Shown: positions 25,018-33,021 of the stretch, one piece after another
Layout of the letters: every line of letters begins with the position of its first letter
Position numbering within the stretch: the first letter of the stretch is position 1
Translations under genes and position numbers: made by a program
Notes under the pieces: model-generated
What the model was told of the DNA's origin: nothing
Databases searched by the model: none
The model's input: only the letters and a program-made list of their open reading frames with translations
Assembly (NCBI GenBank): GCA_036262035.1
Contig: DATAJS010000010.1
Span: forward strand, 1,098,915 to 1,162,914
Direction: 5' to 3'
Length of the DNA: 64,000 nt
DNA from: Burkholderiales bacterium
GTDB taxonomy: Bacteria > Pseudomonadota > Gammaproteobacteria > Burkholderiales > SG8-41

Positions 25018-25083
25018 GATGCCTCCGAAAGAGTGGTGTATCGCGCTCTGGTGAGAGCACCCCGCGTGCCTGGACGGGCGCGT

Positions 25084-25272
25084 CTACTCGATCGGACCGC
25101 AGCCGGCTTCGTCGAAGCCGTGCTGACGCGCGTCTTCGATGCACTCTTCGAGCTCCACGAAGTCCGCGGACTGCTCGAGCACCGCGCCGTTGTCGTCGGC
25201 GACGCGGCGCCACGTCCACTTCCAGCATCCCACGGGCTCTTCGACCCATGTCGCTGCGAATTCCCAACCCAT
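25084..25272 (-). CDS. Small Trp-rich protein, 62 aa
   Basis: Short soluble protein: MGWEFAATWVEEPVGCWKWT, then SADFVELEECIEDARQHGFD. It is a paralogue of the protein at 25349-25564: both have W-x-W, a G-A-V strand, S-x-D/DF-x-x-L, and D-A-x-x-H-G-F. The pattern suggests a small beta-beta-beta-alpha fold. Family unknown to me. Confidence 0.65.
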   Translation of the reverse strand: MGWEFAATWVEEPVGCWKWTWRRVADDNGAVLEQSADFVELEECIEDARQHGFDEAGCGPIE

Positions 25273-25348
25273 CGGGCCGTTCCCTCACCCTCGCTGCACG
25301 AGCGCGCGCCGCGCGGGCGCAATGGTGCGCCGCGCGGGCGTGCTCGAT

Positions 25349-25564
25349 CTATCGATCTTCGGGCTTTACTGCCTCGTACCCGAAACCGTGTTTGTTTGCG
25401 TCTGCGACAGCGTCGCGAAGCGTCTTCAAGTCGTCGACGGACCTGGCGACTACCGCCCCATCCCCGGTCCGGCATTGCCAGCTCCAGGGACTCCCGTGCG
25501 CCTGTGCGCCGTGGCAGCGAAATTCCCACTGCACGGCGATCGCGTTGAGGGGAAACGGTTCCAT
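25349..25564 (-). CDS. Small Trp-containing protein, 71 aa (paralogue of 25084-25272)
   Basis: Reads MEPFPLNAIAVQWEFRCHGA, then WSWQCRTGDGAVVARSVDDL and DAVADANKHGFGYEAV. Same arrangement as its neighbour 76 bases downstream; probably a tandem duplication that has diverged. No signal peptide. Confidence 0.62.
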   Translation of the reverse strand: MEPFPLNAIAVQWEFRCHGAQAHGSPWSWQCRTGDGAVVARSVDDLKTLRDAVADANKHGFGYEAVKPEDR

Positions 25565-25637
25565 GCGCAGGGCTGGCAGCTAGCGTGCCTGTAAGCGCCC
25601 GCGCGGCGCGCCCGCGGCTTGCTGGTATCCTGCCCAA

Positions 25638-26039
25638 ATGCCCGCTATCCCATCATCACCGGGGCCGCTCAAAGTCCTGATCGTCGAAGACAACCGCGAT
25701 GCGCGCACCACGCTGCGCATGCTGCTCACGCTCGCGCACGGTCACGAGGTCATCGAAGCCGACGACGGCGCCGCCGCCCTCCAGATCGCGCTCGACGAGC
25801 GCCCCGATGTCGCGCTGATCGACCTCGGCCTGCCGGGCCTGGACGGTCTCGAGGTCGCACGGCGCATCCGCGCGGTGCGCGGCCGGGACGAGATCTATCT
25901 CGTCGCGCTCACGGGTTACGGCGAACAGGAAGACCGCAGGCGCGCCGAAGCCGCGGGTTTCGACGTGCACTTCGTAAAGCCGGTCGACATCAGCGCGCTG
26001 GCGAAGCTGCTCGCCGAAGTCGCGGCGGCGCGCATATAA
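25638..26039 (+). CDS. Stand-alone response-regulator receiver domain
   Basis: 133 residues, a CheY-like domain only. Acidic pair E17-D18 in VLIVEDNRDA, phospho-acceptor D62 in VALIDLGLPG, T92 in LTGYG and K114 in VKPVD are all present, so phosphorylation should work. No output domain and no histidine kinase adjoin. Single-domain receivers typically relay phosphate or bind a target protein; since the next gene downstream has a sigma-54 promoter, a link is possible but unsupported. Confidence 0.9.
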   Translation: MPAIPSSPGPLKVLIVEDNRDARTTLRMLLTLAHGHEVIEADDGAAALQIALDERPDVALIDLGLPGLDGLEVARRIRAVRGRDEIYLVALTGYGEQEDRRRAEAAGFDVHFVKPVDISALAKLLAEVAAARI

Positions 26040-26251
26040 GCGCCCGCGCTGGCGGGCCGCTTACGCCTGATTTCGTAAGGACAATTTCCTCCGCTCTCAG
26101 GCTGTTGGGTGCGGGCTACACCGCAAAAACACACGCTCGCAGGGACTTGGCAAACCCGCCGTGCTCGGCGTCGCCGACCGGGGACACACATACGCTCACG
26201 CGATGCCGGGGTATTTCCCTAAGTCGTTGGCGGTGCTGAATTAAGCCGCTG

Positions 26252-26267
26252 TGGCACAACCGTTGCG
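26252..26267 (+). promoter_or_regulatory. Sigma-54 promoter (best match in the window)
   Basis: TGGCACAACCGTTGCG: GG at 26253-26254 and GC at 26265-26266, ten bases between; TGGCAC and TTGC are both exact. Forty-nine bases before the ATG at 26315. The rest of the 275-base gap shows no gene. Confidence 0.88.
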
Positions 26268-26314
26268 ATGTCTCGTATGAAGCCGAAGTTCGGCAATTGC
26301 TCAAGGAGACATCG

Positions 26315-27070
26315 ATGAAATCCCAAACTCTCATGGCGCTTGCGGTTGCGGGTACCTTTGCGTGCGGCGGCGCGTTCGCCGGCGGGCTGCACCACGGCGC
26401 GGCGCAGCACGGCATGCAATCGAGCAGCGCGGAAGCGATCACGCCTTCGTCGGTGAACGAATCGTCGCCGTGGCTGGCGAACCTGCCGCACAGCGCGGGC
26501 TGGACGGGCAACGCTTCGACCAGCACGGTCGTCGGCATGGACGACAGCCTGCAGAGCGACAGCTACGTCGGGGCGAGCTCGAGCATCGGCGGCGGCGGCT
26601 CGGCCGGCTATGACTCGATGAGCTCGAGCAGCCTCGGCTACGATTCGTCGATCTACGGGCTCGACACTTCGCTGGGCGACACCGCGTACGTCGAATACTG
26701 GCTGCTGGGCAGCGAGCCGTACGGAACCGGCGTGAGCTCCAGCATCGGCGGCTCGGGCTATGGCGGCTTCGACTCGACGAGCTACAACGATCAGAGCTTC
26801 GACACCACTCTCGCCGCGGGTGACACCCTGAGCAGCGAGCAGTATCTGGTCTGGGGTCCGCTCTCGCAGGCGGATTCGGATGATCTGATCCTGGTCGAAA
26901 CCGACCCGGCGTTCGCGGCGGACCTGACACAGGCGGCGCTCGACGAGGGCTTCACGGTCCTCACGCCGATCTACGACGAGGTGGCCGACGCGAGCCTCTG
27001 GAGCGGCGACTCGAGCTACGACGTCTCGCAGTACAGCCCGCTTTCGGGTGACGAGGACCTCTCGACGTAA
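26315..27070 (+). CDS. Ser/Gly-rich exported protein, TPSSVNES type, sigma-54 controlled
   Basis: 251 residues, with an ATG after AAGGAGACATCG (a TTG 18 bases upstream is rejected). The signal peptide KSQTLMALAVAGTFACGGAFA resembles that at 24157. The mature part has AITPSSVNESSPWLANLPHS, then low-complexity repeats: GASSSIGGGGSAGYDS is echoed by GVSSSIGGSGYGGFDS, with about 130 residues between. The C-terminal half is acidic and ends SPLSGDEDLST. No anchor and no catalytic motif; likely a surface or matrix protein. Confidence 0.77.
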   Translation: MKSQTLMALAVAGTFACGGAFAGGLHHGAAQHGMQSSSAEAITPSSVNESSPWLANLPHSAGWTGNASTSTVVGMDDSLQSDSYVGASSSIGGGGSAGYDSMSSSSLGYDSSIYGLDTSLGDTAYVEYWLLGSEPYGTGVSSSIGGSGYGGFDSTSYNDQSFDTTLAAGDTLSSEQYLVWGPLSQADSDDLILVETDPAFAADLTQAALDEGFTVLTPIYDEVADASLWSGDSSYDVSQYSPLSGDEDLST

Positions 27071-27092
27071 GTAACGCGTTCCCGATCCTGTA

Positions 27093-27156
27093 CGAAGCCG
27101 CCCATCCGGGGCGGCGCTTCGCGGGGTCCGATCCCGGTTTCACGGGGTCGGACCCC
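27093..27156. repeat. Two adjacent hairpins incl. GGGGTC repeat
   Basis: A first stem CGAAGC.GCCC / GGGCGGCGCTTCG (27093-27121) could terminate both convergent transcripts. A second, GGGGTCCGA/TCGGACCCC (27123-27156), belongs to the GGGGTC-type repeats also seen at 60651-60684. Confidence 0.55.
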
Positions 27157-27176
27157 GGCGTGTTGTGGTGAGGCGA

Positions 27177-28154
27177 TCAGTCGGTCCTGATGTTCGCCGC
27201 CCGTATCACCTTCCCCCATTTTTCGATCTCGGCTTTGAGGAAGCGTCCGAATTCGTCGGGGGAGCCGCCCACCGCATCTGCGCCGGAGGTCGACAGGATC
27301 TCTTTCACTTTCGGTGTGCGCAGGCTCTCCGCGGCCGTCGCGTTGACCTTCGAGACGATCTCGCGCGGCGTCGCGCGCGGCGCGAGCAGCGCATTCCAGC
27401 CGGCCGCCTGGTAACCCTTCACCCCCGATTCGTCGATCGTCGGCACCTCCGGAAGCTCGGGCGAGCGCTTCGTCGCGGTGACGCCGAGCGCGCGCAATTT
27501 CGCGCCGCGCAGCGGCGGCAGCGCGGCGGCGATCGGCACGAAGGTCATCGCGACGTGGCCGCCCATCACGTCGGCGACCGCGGGCGCCGCGCCCTTGTAC
27601 GGCACGTGGCCGATGTTCGCGCCCGACATCATGTTGAAGAGCACGAGCGCGAGATGGTTGGAGCTGCCCACGCCTGCCGAAGCGGAGGCGAGCGCGCCGG
27701 GTTTCGCTTTGGCGAGCGCGAGCAGCGACTTCACCGACGTCGCCGGTAGCGACGGATGCACGACCAGCACGTTCATCATCGTCACCACGAGCGAGACCGG
27801 CGCCAGATCGCGCACCACGTCGTAACCGAGCTTCGGATAGAGCGTGGGGCTGCCCGCGAGCGCGGTCGTGCCCATGAGCAGCGTATAGCCGTCGGGCGCG
27901 GCGCGGGCGACCGCTTCGGCGCCGATGTTGCCGCTCGCGCCGGGTCGGTTGGACACGATCACCGGCTGCTTCCAGGCGTCGCTCATGTGCTGCGCGATCG
28001 CACGTGCGACGAGATCGACCGATCCGCCGGCGGGGAAAGGCGCCACCATGACGACGGTCTTCTCCGGATAGGCGTGTCCTGTGGAAGCGGTCTGGGCCGC
28101 TGCGAGGCCGCTGACCGCGAACGCAGCCACGGTGGCGGCGAGACGAACTTGCAT
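27177..28154 (-). CDS. Bug/TctC-family periplasmic solute-binding protein
   Basis: 325 residues; a GAGGAGGAGGAAAC ribosome-binding site fixes the ATG at 28154 against a longer frame. Signal peptide ends SGLAAAQ. Blocks: YPEKTVVMVAPFPAGGSVD, VSNRPGASGNIG, APDGYTLLMG and HVPYKGAAPAVADVMGG. Isolated gene, ligand unknown. Confidence 0.88.
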   Translation of the reverse strand: MQVRLAATVAAFAVSGLAAAQTASTGHAYPEKTVVMVAPFPAGGSVDLVARAIAQHMSDAWKQPVIVSNRPGASGNIGAEAVARAAPDGYTLLMGTTALAGSPTLYPKLGYDVVRDLAPVSLVVTMMNVLVVHPSLPATSVKSLLALAKAKPGALASASAGVGSSNHLALVLFNMMSGANIGHVPYKGAAPAVADVMGGHVAMTFVPIAAALPPLRGAKLRALGVTATKRSPELPEVPTIDESGVKGYQAAGWNALLAPRATPREIVSKVNATAAESLRTPKVKEILSTSGADAVGGSPDEFGRFLKAEIEKWGKVIRAANIRTD

Positions 28155-28306
28155 GTTTCCTCCTCCTCGTTTTTCGGTCATCGTGCCGCAACGGCGCGGC
28201 CGCGACAATCCCGCGATAAAGCGCTGCCATACTCGATGTGCGCCGGAATAACCCGGCGCGCTGCCATGTTTGAAGAGCGTTCGGCCTCGCTCCCGGAGGT
28301 GCCGCC

Positions 28307-28594
28307 ATGACTCCAATCCGCTGCTTCCTGCCGGCCGCGTGTCTCGCGGTTGCTCTTGCCACTCTGTCCGGCTGCGTGAGCTACAGCCCGTCCCAGCTTT
28401 CGGCCATGAATACGGTCGATCTGTGCGAGCTGCGCGACGTGCAGGGCCCCAATCTATCGCCCGAGACGAAGAGCGCGATGCAGGCCGAGCTCTCGCGGCG
28501 CGCAGAAAGCTGCGCGCAGCACAGCGCCGAGCTCGCGGAGCGCCGCGCCGAGTTCCTCTACCGCGAGATGTACGGCAAGCAGGACAACCCGTAA
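28307..28594 (+). CDS. Small lipoprotein (first of a tandem pair)
   Basis: 95 residues; lipobox TLSGC, then VSYSPSQLSAMNTVDLCELR and a helical region NLSPETKSAMQAELSRRAES ending REMYGKQDNP. The second Cys and a third (SCAQHS) could form a disulfide in the periplasm. GGAGGTGCCGCC precedes the ATG. Function unknown; the neighbour 12 bases on is a clear duplicate. Confidence 0.8.
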   Translation: MTPIRCFLPAACLAVALATLSGCVSYSPSQLSAMNTVDLCELRDVQGPNLSPETKSAMQAELSRRAESCAQHSAELAERRAEFLYREMYGKQDNP

Positions 28595-28606
28595 CGCGAG
28601 GTACCG

Positions 28607-28873
28607 ATGATCAAGTCGATGTGCGCCTCGGGCGCGGCGCTGCTGCTCGCCGGCTGCGTGACCTACAGCCCTGCTCAGCTCTCTGCGATGTCGCCGGTCG
28701 ATCTGTGCGAGACGCTCGAGGTGCAGAGCTACAACCTGTCGCCCGAGACCCGCGCCGCGATCGACGCCGAGCTTCAGCGCCGCAACGAAAGCTGCTCGAA
28801 GTACGCGACGATGGTCGCCCAGCGCCGTCGCGATTTTCTCGATCGAGAGATGTACGGCAAAGAGAGCCCGTAA
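28607..28873 (+). CDS. Small lipoprotein (tandem duplicate)
   Basis: 88 residues; lipobox LLAGC, then VTYSPAQLSAMSPVDLCETL, NLSPETRAAIDAELQRRNES and the ending REMYGKESP. It aligns along its whole length with the preceding lipoprotein, with the same Cys spacing. Probably co-transcribed. Confidence 0.8.
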   Translation: MIKSMCASGAALLLAGCVTYSPAQLSAMSPVDLCETLEVQSYNLSPETRAAIDAELQRRNESCSKYATMVAQRRRDFLDREMYGKESP

Positions 28874-28876
28874 GCC

Positions 28877-29668
28877 CTAGTCGAGCACGGTCACGGGATC
28901 GCCCAGGCGTATCGTGCCGCCCGCGCCTCGCGTGAGCAGGCCGATGGCGAGCGTGGGCTGGGCCTGCGCGAAGGCGCGCGTGAGAGTCTGCATCACCGGC
29001 AGATCGCGCTCGCCGGTCTTCGGATTCGCGTGGGTCGCGAGGCAACGCACCTTGTCCTTGACCGCCTCGAGCTCGACCTCGCCGATACGCAGGCGCCGGC
29101 CTATCCATTCGTTCTCGGTCCACGCCGGCACGCCTTCGATCGCGATGTTCGAGCGAAAGCGCGTCTCGTCGAGCGCGGCGTCGCCCAGCGCGTGGCCGAG
29201 CGCGGCGACGCTCGAGCGGCTGTGCAGCGTCACCTGTCCGCTCTCGCTGTCCTGGTAGCGCGGCGTGACGCCGTCGCCGATGAGCTGCAACGGCAGGCGC
29301 TCGTGATGGCCCGACAGCGGATTGTCCGCCAGCGAAAGGACGTAGCGCTCGACCGCCGCGGCGAGCTTCTCCCGACCTTCGCCGTCGATCGCTTCGTCGG
29401 CGAGCACGACATCGCCGTGCGCGATCCGCAGGCGTCGCGATTGCGGATCGAAGCGCGCGGCGAGCTTCGCGAGCCCGGGCGTGTTGACGAGCACCGCGTA
29501 GCCGTACTTTCTGCTCCACGCATGCGGCGGCAAACCTGAATCGGCGAACCTGAACGCGAGCGCGCGGTCGCCGGCGATGCGGCCTTCGGGCAGCACCTCG
29601 AGCGACTCGCACGACTCCGGCGTAAGGCCCTTGACAGGATAGCGGTAGAGCGCGGCGACGCGTGACAT
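28877..29668 (-). CDS. MOSC-domain protein
   Basis: 263 residues. The N-terminal MOSC beta-barrel begins LYRYPVKGLTPESCESLEV; the C-terminal MOSC domain has VRCLATHANPKTGERDLPV with the Cys expected to coordinate a molybdenum cofactor, and ends GTIRLGDPVTVLD. Known: MOSC proteins bind Moco and act in sulfur or N-hydroxyl chemistry (YcbX/YiiM/mARC types). The reductase partner is not nearby. Confidence 0.88.
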   Translation of the reverse strand: MSRVAALYRYPVKGLTPESCESLEVLPEGRIAGDRALAFRFADSGLPPHAWSRKYGYAVLVNTPGLAKLAARFDPQSRRLRIAHGDVVLADEAIDGEGREKLAAAVERYVLSLADNPLSGHHERLPLQLIGDGVTPRYQDSESGQVTLHSRSSVAALGHALGDAALDETRFRSNIAIEGVPAWTENEWIGRRLRIGEVELEAVKDKVRCLATHANPKTGERDLPVMQTLTRAFAQAQPTLAIGLLTRGAGGTIRLGDPVTVLD

Positions 29669-29743
29669 GGCGACTCCGACGGGGTTCGTTGAGGCAGCCG
29701 ATTATAGGAGAAGGGGGCGATTGACTTGTAATACACTCACCGC

Positions 29744-30478
29744 ATGAAATCCGAGGCCTCCGGCCATCTCGCCAGGGCGGCCGAGCCTTCGAGCCTGGGG
29801 CTCAGGACCGTCGAGCTCCTCGAAGGCATCGACCCGTCCGGGCTCGAGGAGATCGCCCGCCAGTGCCGCTGGCGGCGCTACACGGCCGACGAGCAGATCA
29901 TCTCGCGCGAGGCCGCGGACAACGATGTCTACATCATCGTCGCCGGACGCGTGCGCGTCACGACGTTCTCGGCCTCGGGCCGCGAAGTCGTCTTCGGGGA
30001 AATGCGGGCGGGACAATGGTTCGGCGATTTCGCCGCCATCGACGGTCAGGCGCGATCGGCCGACGTCGTCGCGATGGAAGACTCGCTCATCGCCGCGATG
30101 AGCCCGGCGCTGTTCCAGCGCGTCCTGCACGAGAACGTCGAAGTCTGCGATCGGGTGCTCAAGCGGCTCGTGCGCTGCGTGCGAGACCTCACCGAACGCG
30201 TCTACGACTTCAGCACTCTCGGCGTGCAGAACCGGGTGCACGCGGAGCTCCTGAGGCTCGCGCGTCAGGGCGGTGTCGCCGGCAACAGCGCCCGCATCGA
30301 TCCGGCCCCCCGTCACGCCGACATCGCGGGCCAGATCAGCACCAACCGCGAACAGGTCTCGCGCGAGCTATCGGCGATGGCTCGTCAGGGCCTGGTGCGC
30401 CGCGAGGGCCACGCGCTCGTCGTCCCCGACGTGGCGCGCCTCGAGCGCATCGTCAGCGAGGTGCGGCGCAGCACCTAG
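29744..30478 (+). CDS. Crp/Fnr-family transcriptional regulator
   Basis: 244 residues. N-terminal cyclic-nucleotide-binding fold (residues ~30-150: YTADEQIISREAADNDVYII, GRVRVTTFSASGREVVFGEM, GQWFGDFAAIDGQARSADVV) and a C-terminal winged helix with ISTNREQVSRELSAMARQGL. No Cys cluster like Fnr, so not an oxygen sensor of that kind. The stop codon overlaps the stop of the convergent LuxR-type gene. Confidence 0.9.
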   Translation: MKSEASGHLARAAEPSSLGLRTVELLEGIDPSGLEEIARQCRWRRYTADEQIISREAADNDVYIIVAGRVRVTTFSASGREVVFGEMRAGQWFGDFAAIDGQARSADVVAMEDSLIAAMSPALFQRVLHENVEVCDRVLKRLVRCVRDLTERVYDFSTLGVQNRVHAELLRLARQGGVAGNSARIDPAPRHADIAGQISTNREQVSRELSAMARQGLVRREGHALVVPDVARLERIVSEVRRST

Positions 30479-30894
30479 CCGCGCGAGCGGACGCTGCGCA
30501 GATCGTAGGCTTGCCCGAGCGGCGCGGGCGCGATCGGCAGCATCTCTTCCTGCGCGGACTCCTCGTTCTCGCGACTGCCTACGAGCCCGCGGCGATGCGC
30601 TTCGATCACGGCCTGCAGACGGCTCGCGACATTGAGCTTCGACAGGATGTTCGCGACGTGGCACTTGACCGTGCCGGCGCCGATGCCGAGACGGCGCTCG
30701 ATCAGCTTGTTGGGCAGCCCTTCGCAGAGCAGCGCCAGGACCTCGAGCTCGCGCGGCGTGAGCATCTGGCGCTGACGCTGGTGTTCCTCGACCATTGCGG
30801 CGAAGCGAAGGTCGCCGGGGCTCACCTGGAACGGCCGGGCGGTGGCGCGTTGCGAGGGGCTGACGAGGCGGGGCTTGAGTGCGCTTGCGGTCAT
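30475..30894 (-). CDS. LuxR-type helix-turn-helix regulator, short form
   Basis: 139 residues, with an ATG preceded by AAAGGAGACC. The LuxR/FixJ DNA-binding domain occupies residues ~42-105 (LTPRELEVLALLCEGLPNKL, GIGAGTVKCHVANILSKL). There is no receiver or autoinducer domain; the N-terminal 40 residues are basic. This is a GerE-like single-domain activator. It shares its stop with the Crp/Fnr gene, so convergent transcription may connect them. Possible operators lie upstream (30945-30997). Confidence 0.85.
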   Translation of the reverse strand: MTASALKPRLVSPSQRATARPFQVSPGDLRFAAMVEEHQRQRQMLTPRELEVLALLCEGLPNKLIERRLGIGAGTVKCHVANILSKLNVASRLQAVIEAHRRGLVGSRENEESAQEEMLPIAPAPLGQAYDLRSVRSRG

Positions 30895-31141
30895 GATGGT
30901 CTCCTTTCGTTGTCGCTGTTGTCCGGCATCTACCTGCACAAAATGGCCTAATGCGGGGTCCACTTTAGGCCGTGACTTATTGCGCGTATGTGCGCAAACG
31001 CACTCCAAAACGCAGGTCGGCCGGCCGCCGCAACCGGCAAAAGGGGGAGAGCCACCGCACCTACGCCCTAGCGCGGATTCGGTGGCGTAAGGCCCCGTCC
31101 ACAATCGACTCCAGCCCTTCTGACGTGGGCCGGAGCAGACG
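30895..31141. other. Upstream region of the LuxR gene with two dyads
   Basis: No gene seen. Two perfect inverted repeats stand out: GGCCTAA-N13-TTAGGCC (30945-30971) and TTGCGC-N6-GCGCAA (30980-30997). Their location between the LuxR start and a divergent small frame makes them candidate operators. Confidence 0.45.
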
Positions 31142-31351
31142 ATGGGACTCGGGAAGCGGTGCGGCGACCGGCGGGAAGCGCCATCCACGGACGGCGCGTC
31201 CGGCCGCAGCCTGCTCGTTCTCGCCGCCATCGACACTGCCGCCTTCGTCGCCGCGGCGTGGCTGTGCATCAGCGTGCCGGAGTCGCTGGAGCCGTCGGCG
31301 GGGGTCGGTGCGCCGGCGGCGGTTGCACAGGAGCCGCGCGCATGCCAGTGA
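31142..31351 (+). CDS. Possible small membrane protein, 69 aa
   Basis: An ATG six bases after GGAG opens a frame with a basic N-terminus, one hydrophobic segment (LLVLAAIDTAAFVAAAWLCI) and a Pro/Ala tail. No homologue recognised. It may be real or chance; the 31352-31598 stretch after it shows nothing else apart from the upstream region of the FadL gene. Confidence 0.38.
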   Translation: MGLGKRCGDRREAPSTDGASGRSLLVLAAIDTAAFVAAAWLCISVPESLEPSAGVGAPAAVAQEPRACQ

Positions 31352-31598
31352 CGTACGGGCTCGGCGGCGCTTTCAGATCGTGGACGCGGGCCGGGGAAGC
31401 GCGACCTACTCAAGCCGCCATGAAGGTGTCACAATCGGCCACGGGAGAGGAATTAATGCGCAGCGAGTGCGCTTGGCGCAGCTCGCATAAAGCGCAGTTC
31501 CGGGCCCAGTGCCCGTTCCAATCGCCGAGCTGCACCGAACGCTGCAAACTCGCGGGACGTCGCGCGTGTCGTTCCGCCTGGAGAGCCGGGGGAGGAAA

Positions 31599-32984
31599 AT
31601 GCAGACGCGCACCTCTTTCGCATGCACGCCGTATCGCACCCGCTTCGCCGTTCTCGCGTTGACGCTGCTCCTGCCGGGCATTGCTTCGGCGACCGGTTTC
31701 TTCATCAACCAGCAAAGCGTCAAGGGACTCGGTCGCGTCGACGCGGGTAATACCGCGGCCGCCGACGATCTGGGTACGCTCTTCTTCAATCCCGCCGGCA
31801 TGACCGAGCTGTGGAAGCGGGAGCGTTTCGCGCGCGGCGACGGCACCGAGCCGCGGACGATGTGGTCGTTCGGCGCCCATCTCGTGATCGGCCGCACGCG
31901 CATCAACGACGCCGGATCGACACTGGCGACGCCGGGCACTCTCGGCGCCGACGTCGCGAGCGGCGGCGGACCTTCGCGCAACCCCGTGCATCCCACGCCG
32001 ATCACGAACTTCTACATCGCGCACCGGCTGAACGAACAGTTCTCGGTCGGTTTCGCCGGCAACGTTCCGTTCGGGCTCGCCACCGAGTTCAACCCCGCGT
32101 GGTTCGGGCGCTACGATGCGATCGAAGCGTCGCTGCGGACGATCAACCTCAGCGGTGTCGTCGCGATGAAGATCACGGAGTCTCTGTCGATAGGCGGGGG
32201 CATCGACGCGCAGTACGCGCGCACGACGCTGTCCACGGCGATTCCCAACCCGCTCGCCCCGCCCGCCCCGGCGACCGATGCGCGCGTAACCAGCAAGGCA
32301 GACACGTGGTCCCCGGGATTCAACGTGGGCGTGCTGTACAAATTCGACCACGACCGCACTCGCGTGGGTGCTCATTTCCGCTCGGGCATGCGGCATGACC
32401 TCAAGGGCTCTTCGACGTTCAGCGGTTTCGGCGGCGTGTTAGCGGCGCAGAACGGCACGGTCGGCTCCAACGCGGTGCTGCATCTTCCTGCGATCGTCAC
32501 GCTGGGCGTGCGCCACGCCGTCACGGACAACTTGACGTTGCTCGGCGAGCTGGAGTGGTACAACTGGAGCAAATTCAAGGAGATCAGGCAGAACTTCGAC
32601 GACCCTACGAAGCCGCCCGGCTTGCGGGTCGTGAACTTCCGTGACACATGGGCGATCGCGGCGGGCGCCGAATACAAGCTGCCGCGCCCGGGCTGGACGG
32701 TGCGCGGCGGCGTTCAGTTCGATCGCACGCCCACGCAGGACGGGTTTCGGGACACGACCGTACCCGACGACAACCGGCTGTGGCTGGGACTGGGTGCAAC
32801 CTGGCGCAAGTCGGATCGGGTGAGCTTCGACTTCGCGTTCAATCACGTTTTCTTCAAAGACACGAATGTGAACGTGACGCGGCAGTTCTTCGAGGGCACA
32901 GCGTTGTCGAGCACCGCCCGCATCAACGGTACGGCGACTAACGTTGTGAACACGATAACGGTCGACCTGCGCGTAGCGTACTAG
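31599..32984 (+). CDS. FadL/OmpP1-family outer-membrane channel
   Basis: 461 residues; GGGGGAGGAAA precedes the ATG. Signal peptide ends LPGIASA and the mature protein starts TGFFINQQSVKGLGRVDAG and ..GTLFFNPAGMTEL, the classical FadL hatch opening (NPA motif). A beta-barrel follows, and the C-terminus ends in TVDLRVAY with the terminal aromatic. FadL channels carry hydrophobic compounds (fatty acids, hydrocarbons, aromatics) across the outer membrane. It precedes the isoprenoid-type operon by 37 bases in the same direction, so it may import or release that operon's substrate. Confidence 0.9.
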   Translation: MQTRTSFACTPYRTRFAVLALTLLLPGIASATGFFINQQSVKGLGRVDAGNTAAADDLGTLFFNPAGMTELWKRERFARGDGTEPRTMWSFGAHLVIGRTRINDAGSTLATPGTLGADVASGGGPSRNPVHPTPITNFYIAHRLNEQFSVGFAGNVPFGLATEFNPAWFGRYDAIEASLRTINLSGVVAMKITESLSIGGGIDAQYARTTLSTAIPNPLAPPAPATDARVTSKADTWSPGFNVGVLYKFDHDRTRVGAHFRSGMRHDLKGSSTFSGFGGVLAAQNGTVGSNAVLHLPAIVTLGVRHAVTDNLTLLGELEWYNWSKFKEIRQNFDDPTKPPGLRVVNFRDTWAIAAGAEYKLPRPGWTVRGGVQFDRTPTQDGFRDTTVPDDNRLWLGLGATWRKSDRVSFDFAFNHVFFKDTNVNVTRQFFEGTALSSTARINGTATNVVNTITVDLRVAY

Positions 32985-33021
32985 CGACGGCCGGCACCGC
33001 TGGCGACAGACGGGGGACAAG

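Noticed and set aside
26036-26066. Hairpin TAAGCG-CCCGC/GCGGG-CCGCTTA after the receiver gene as a terminator
   Set aside because: The stem has a bulge and no T tract follows.
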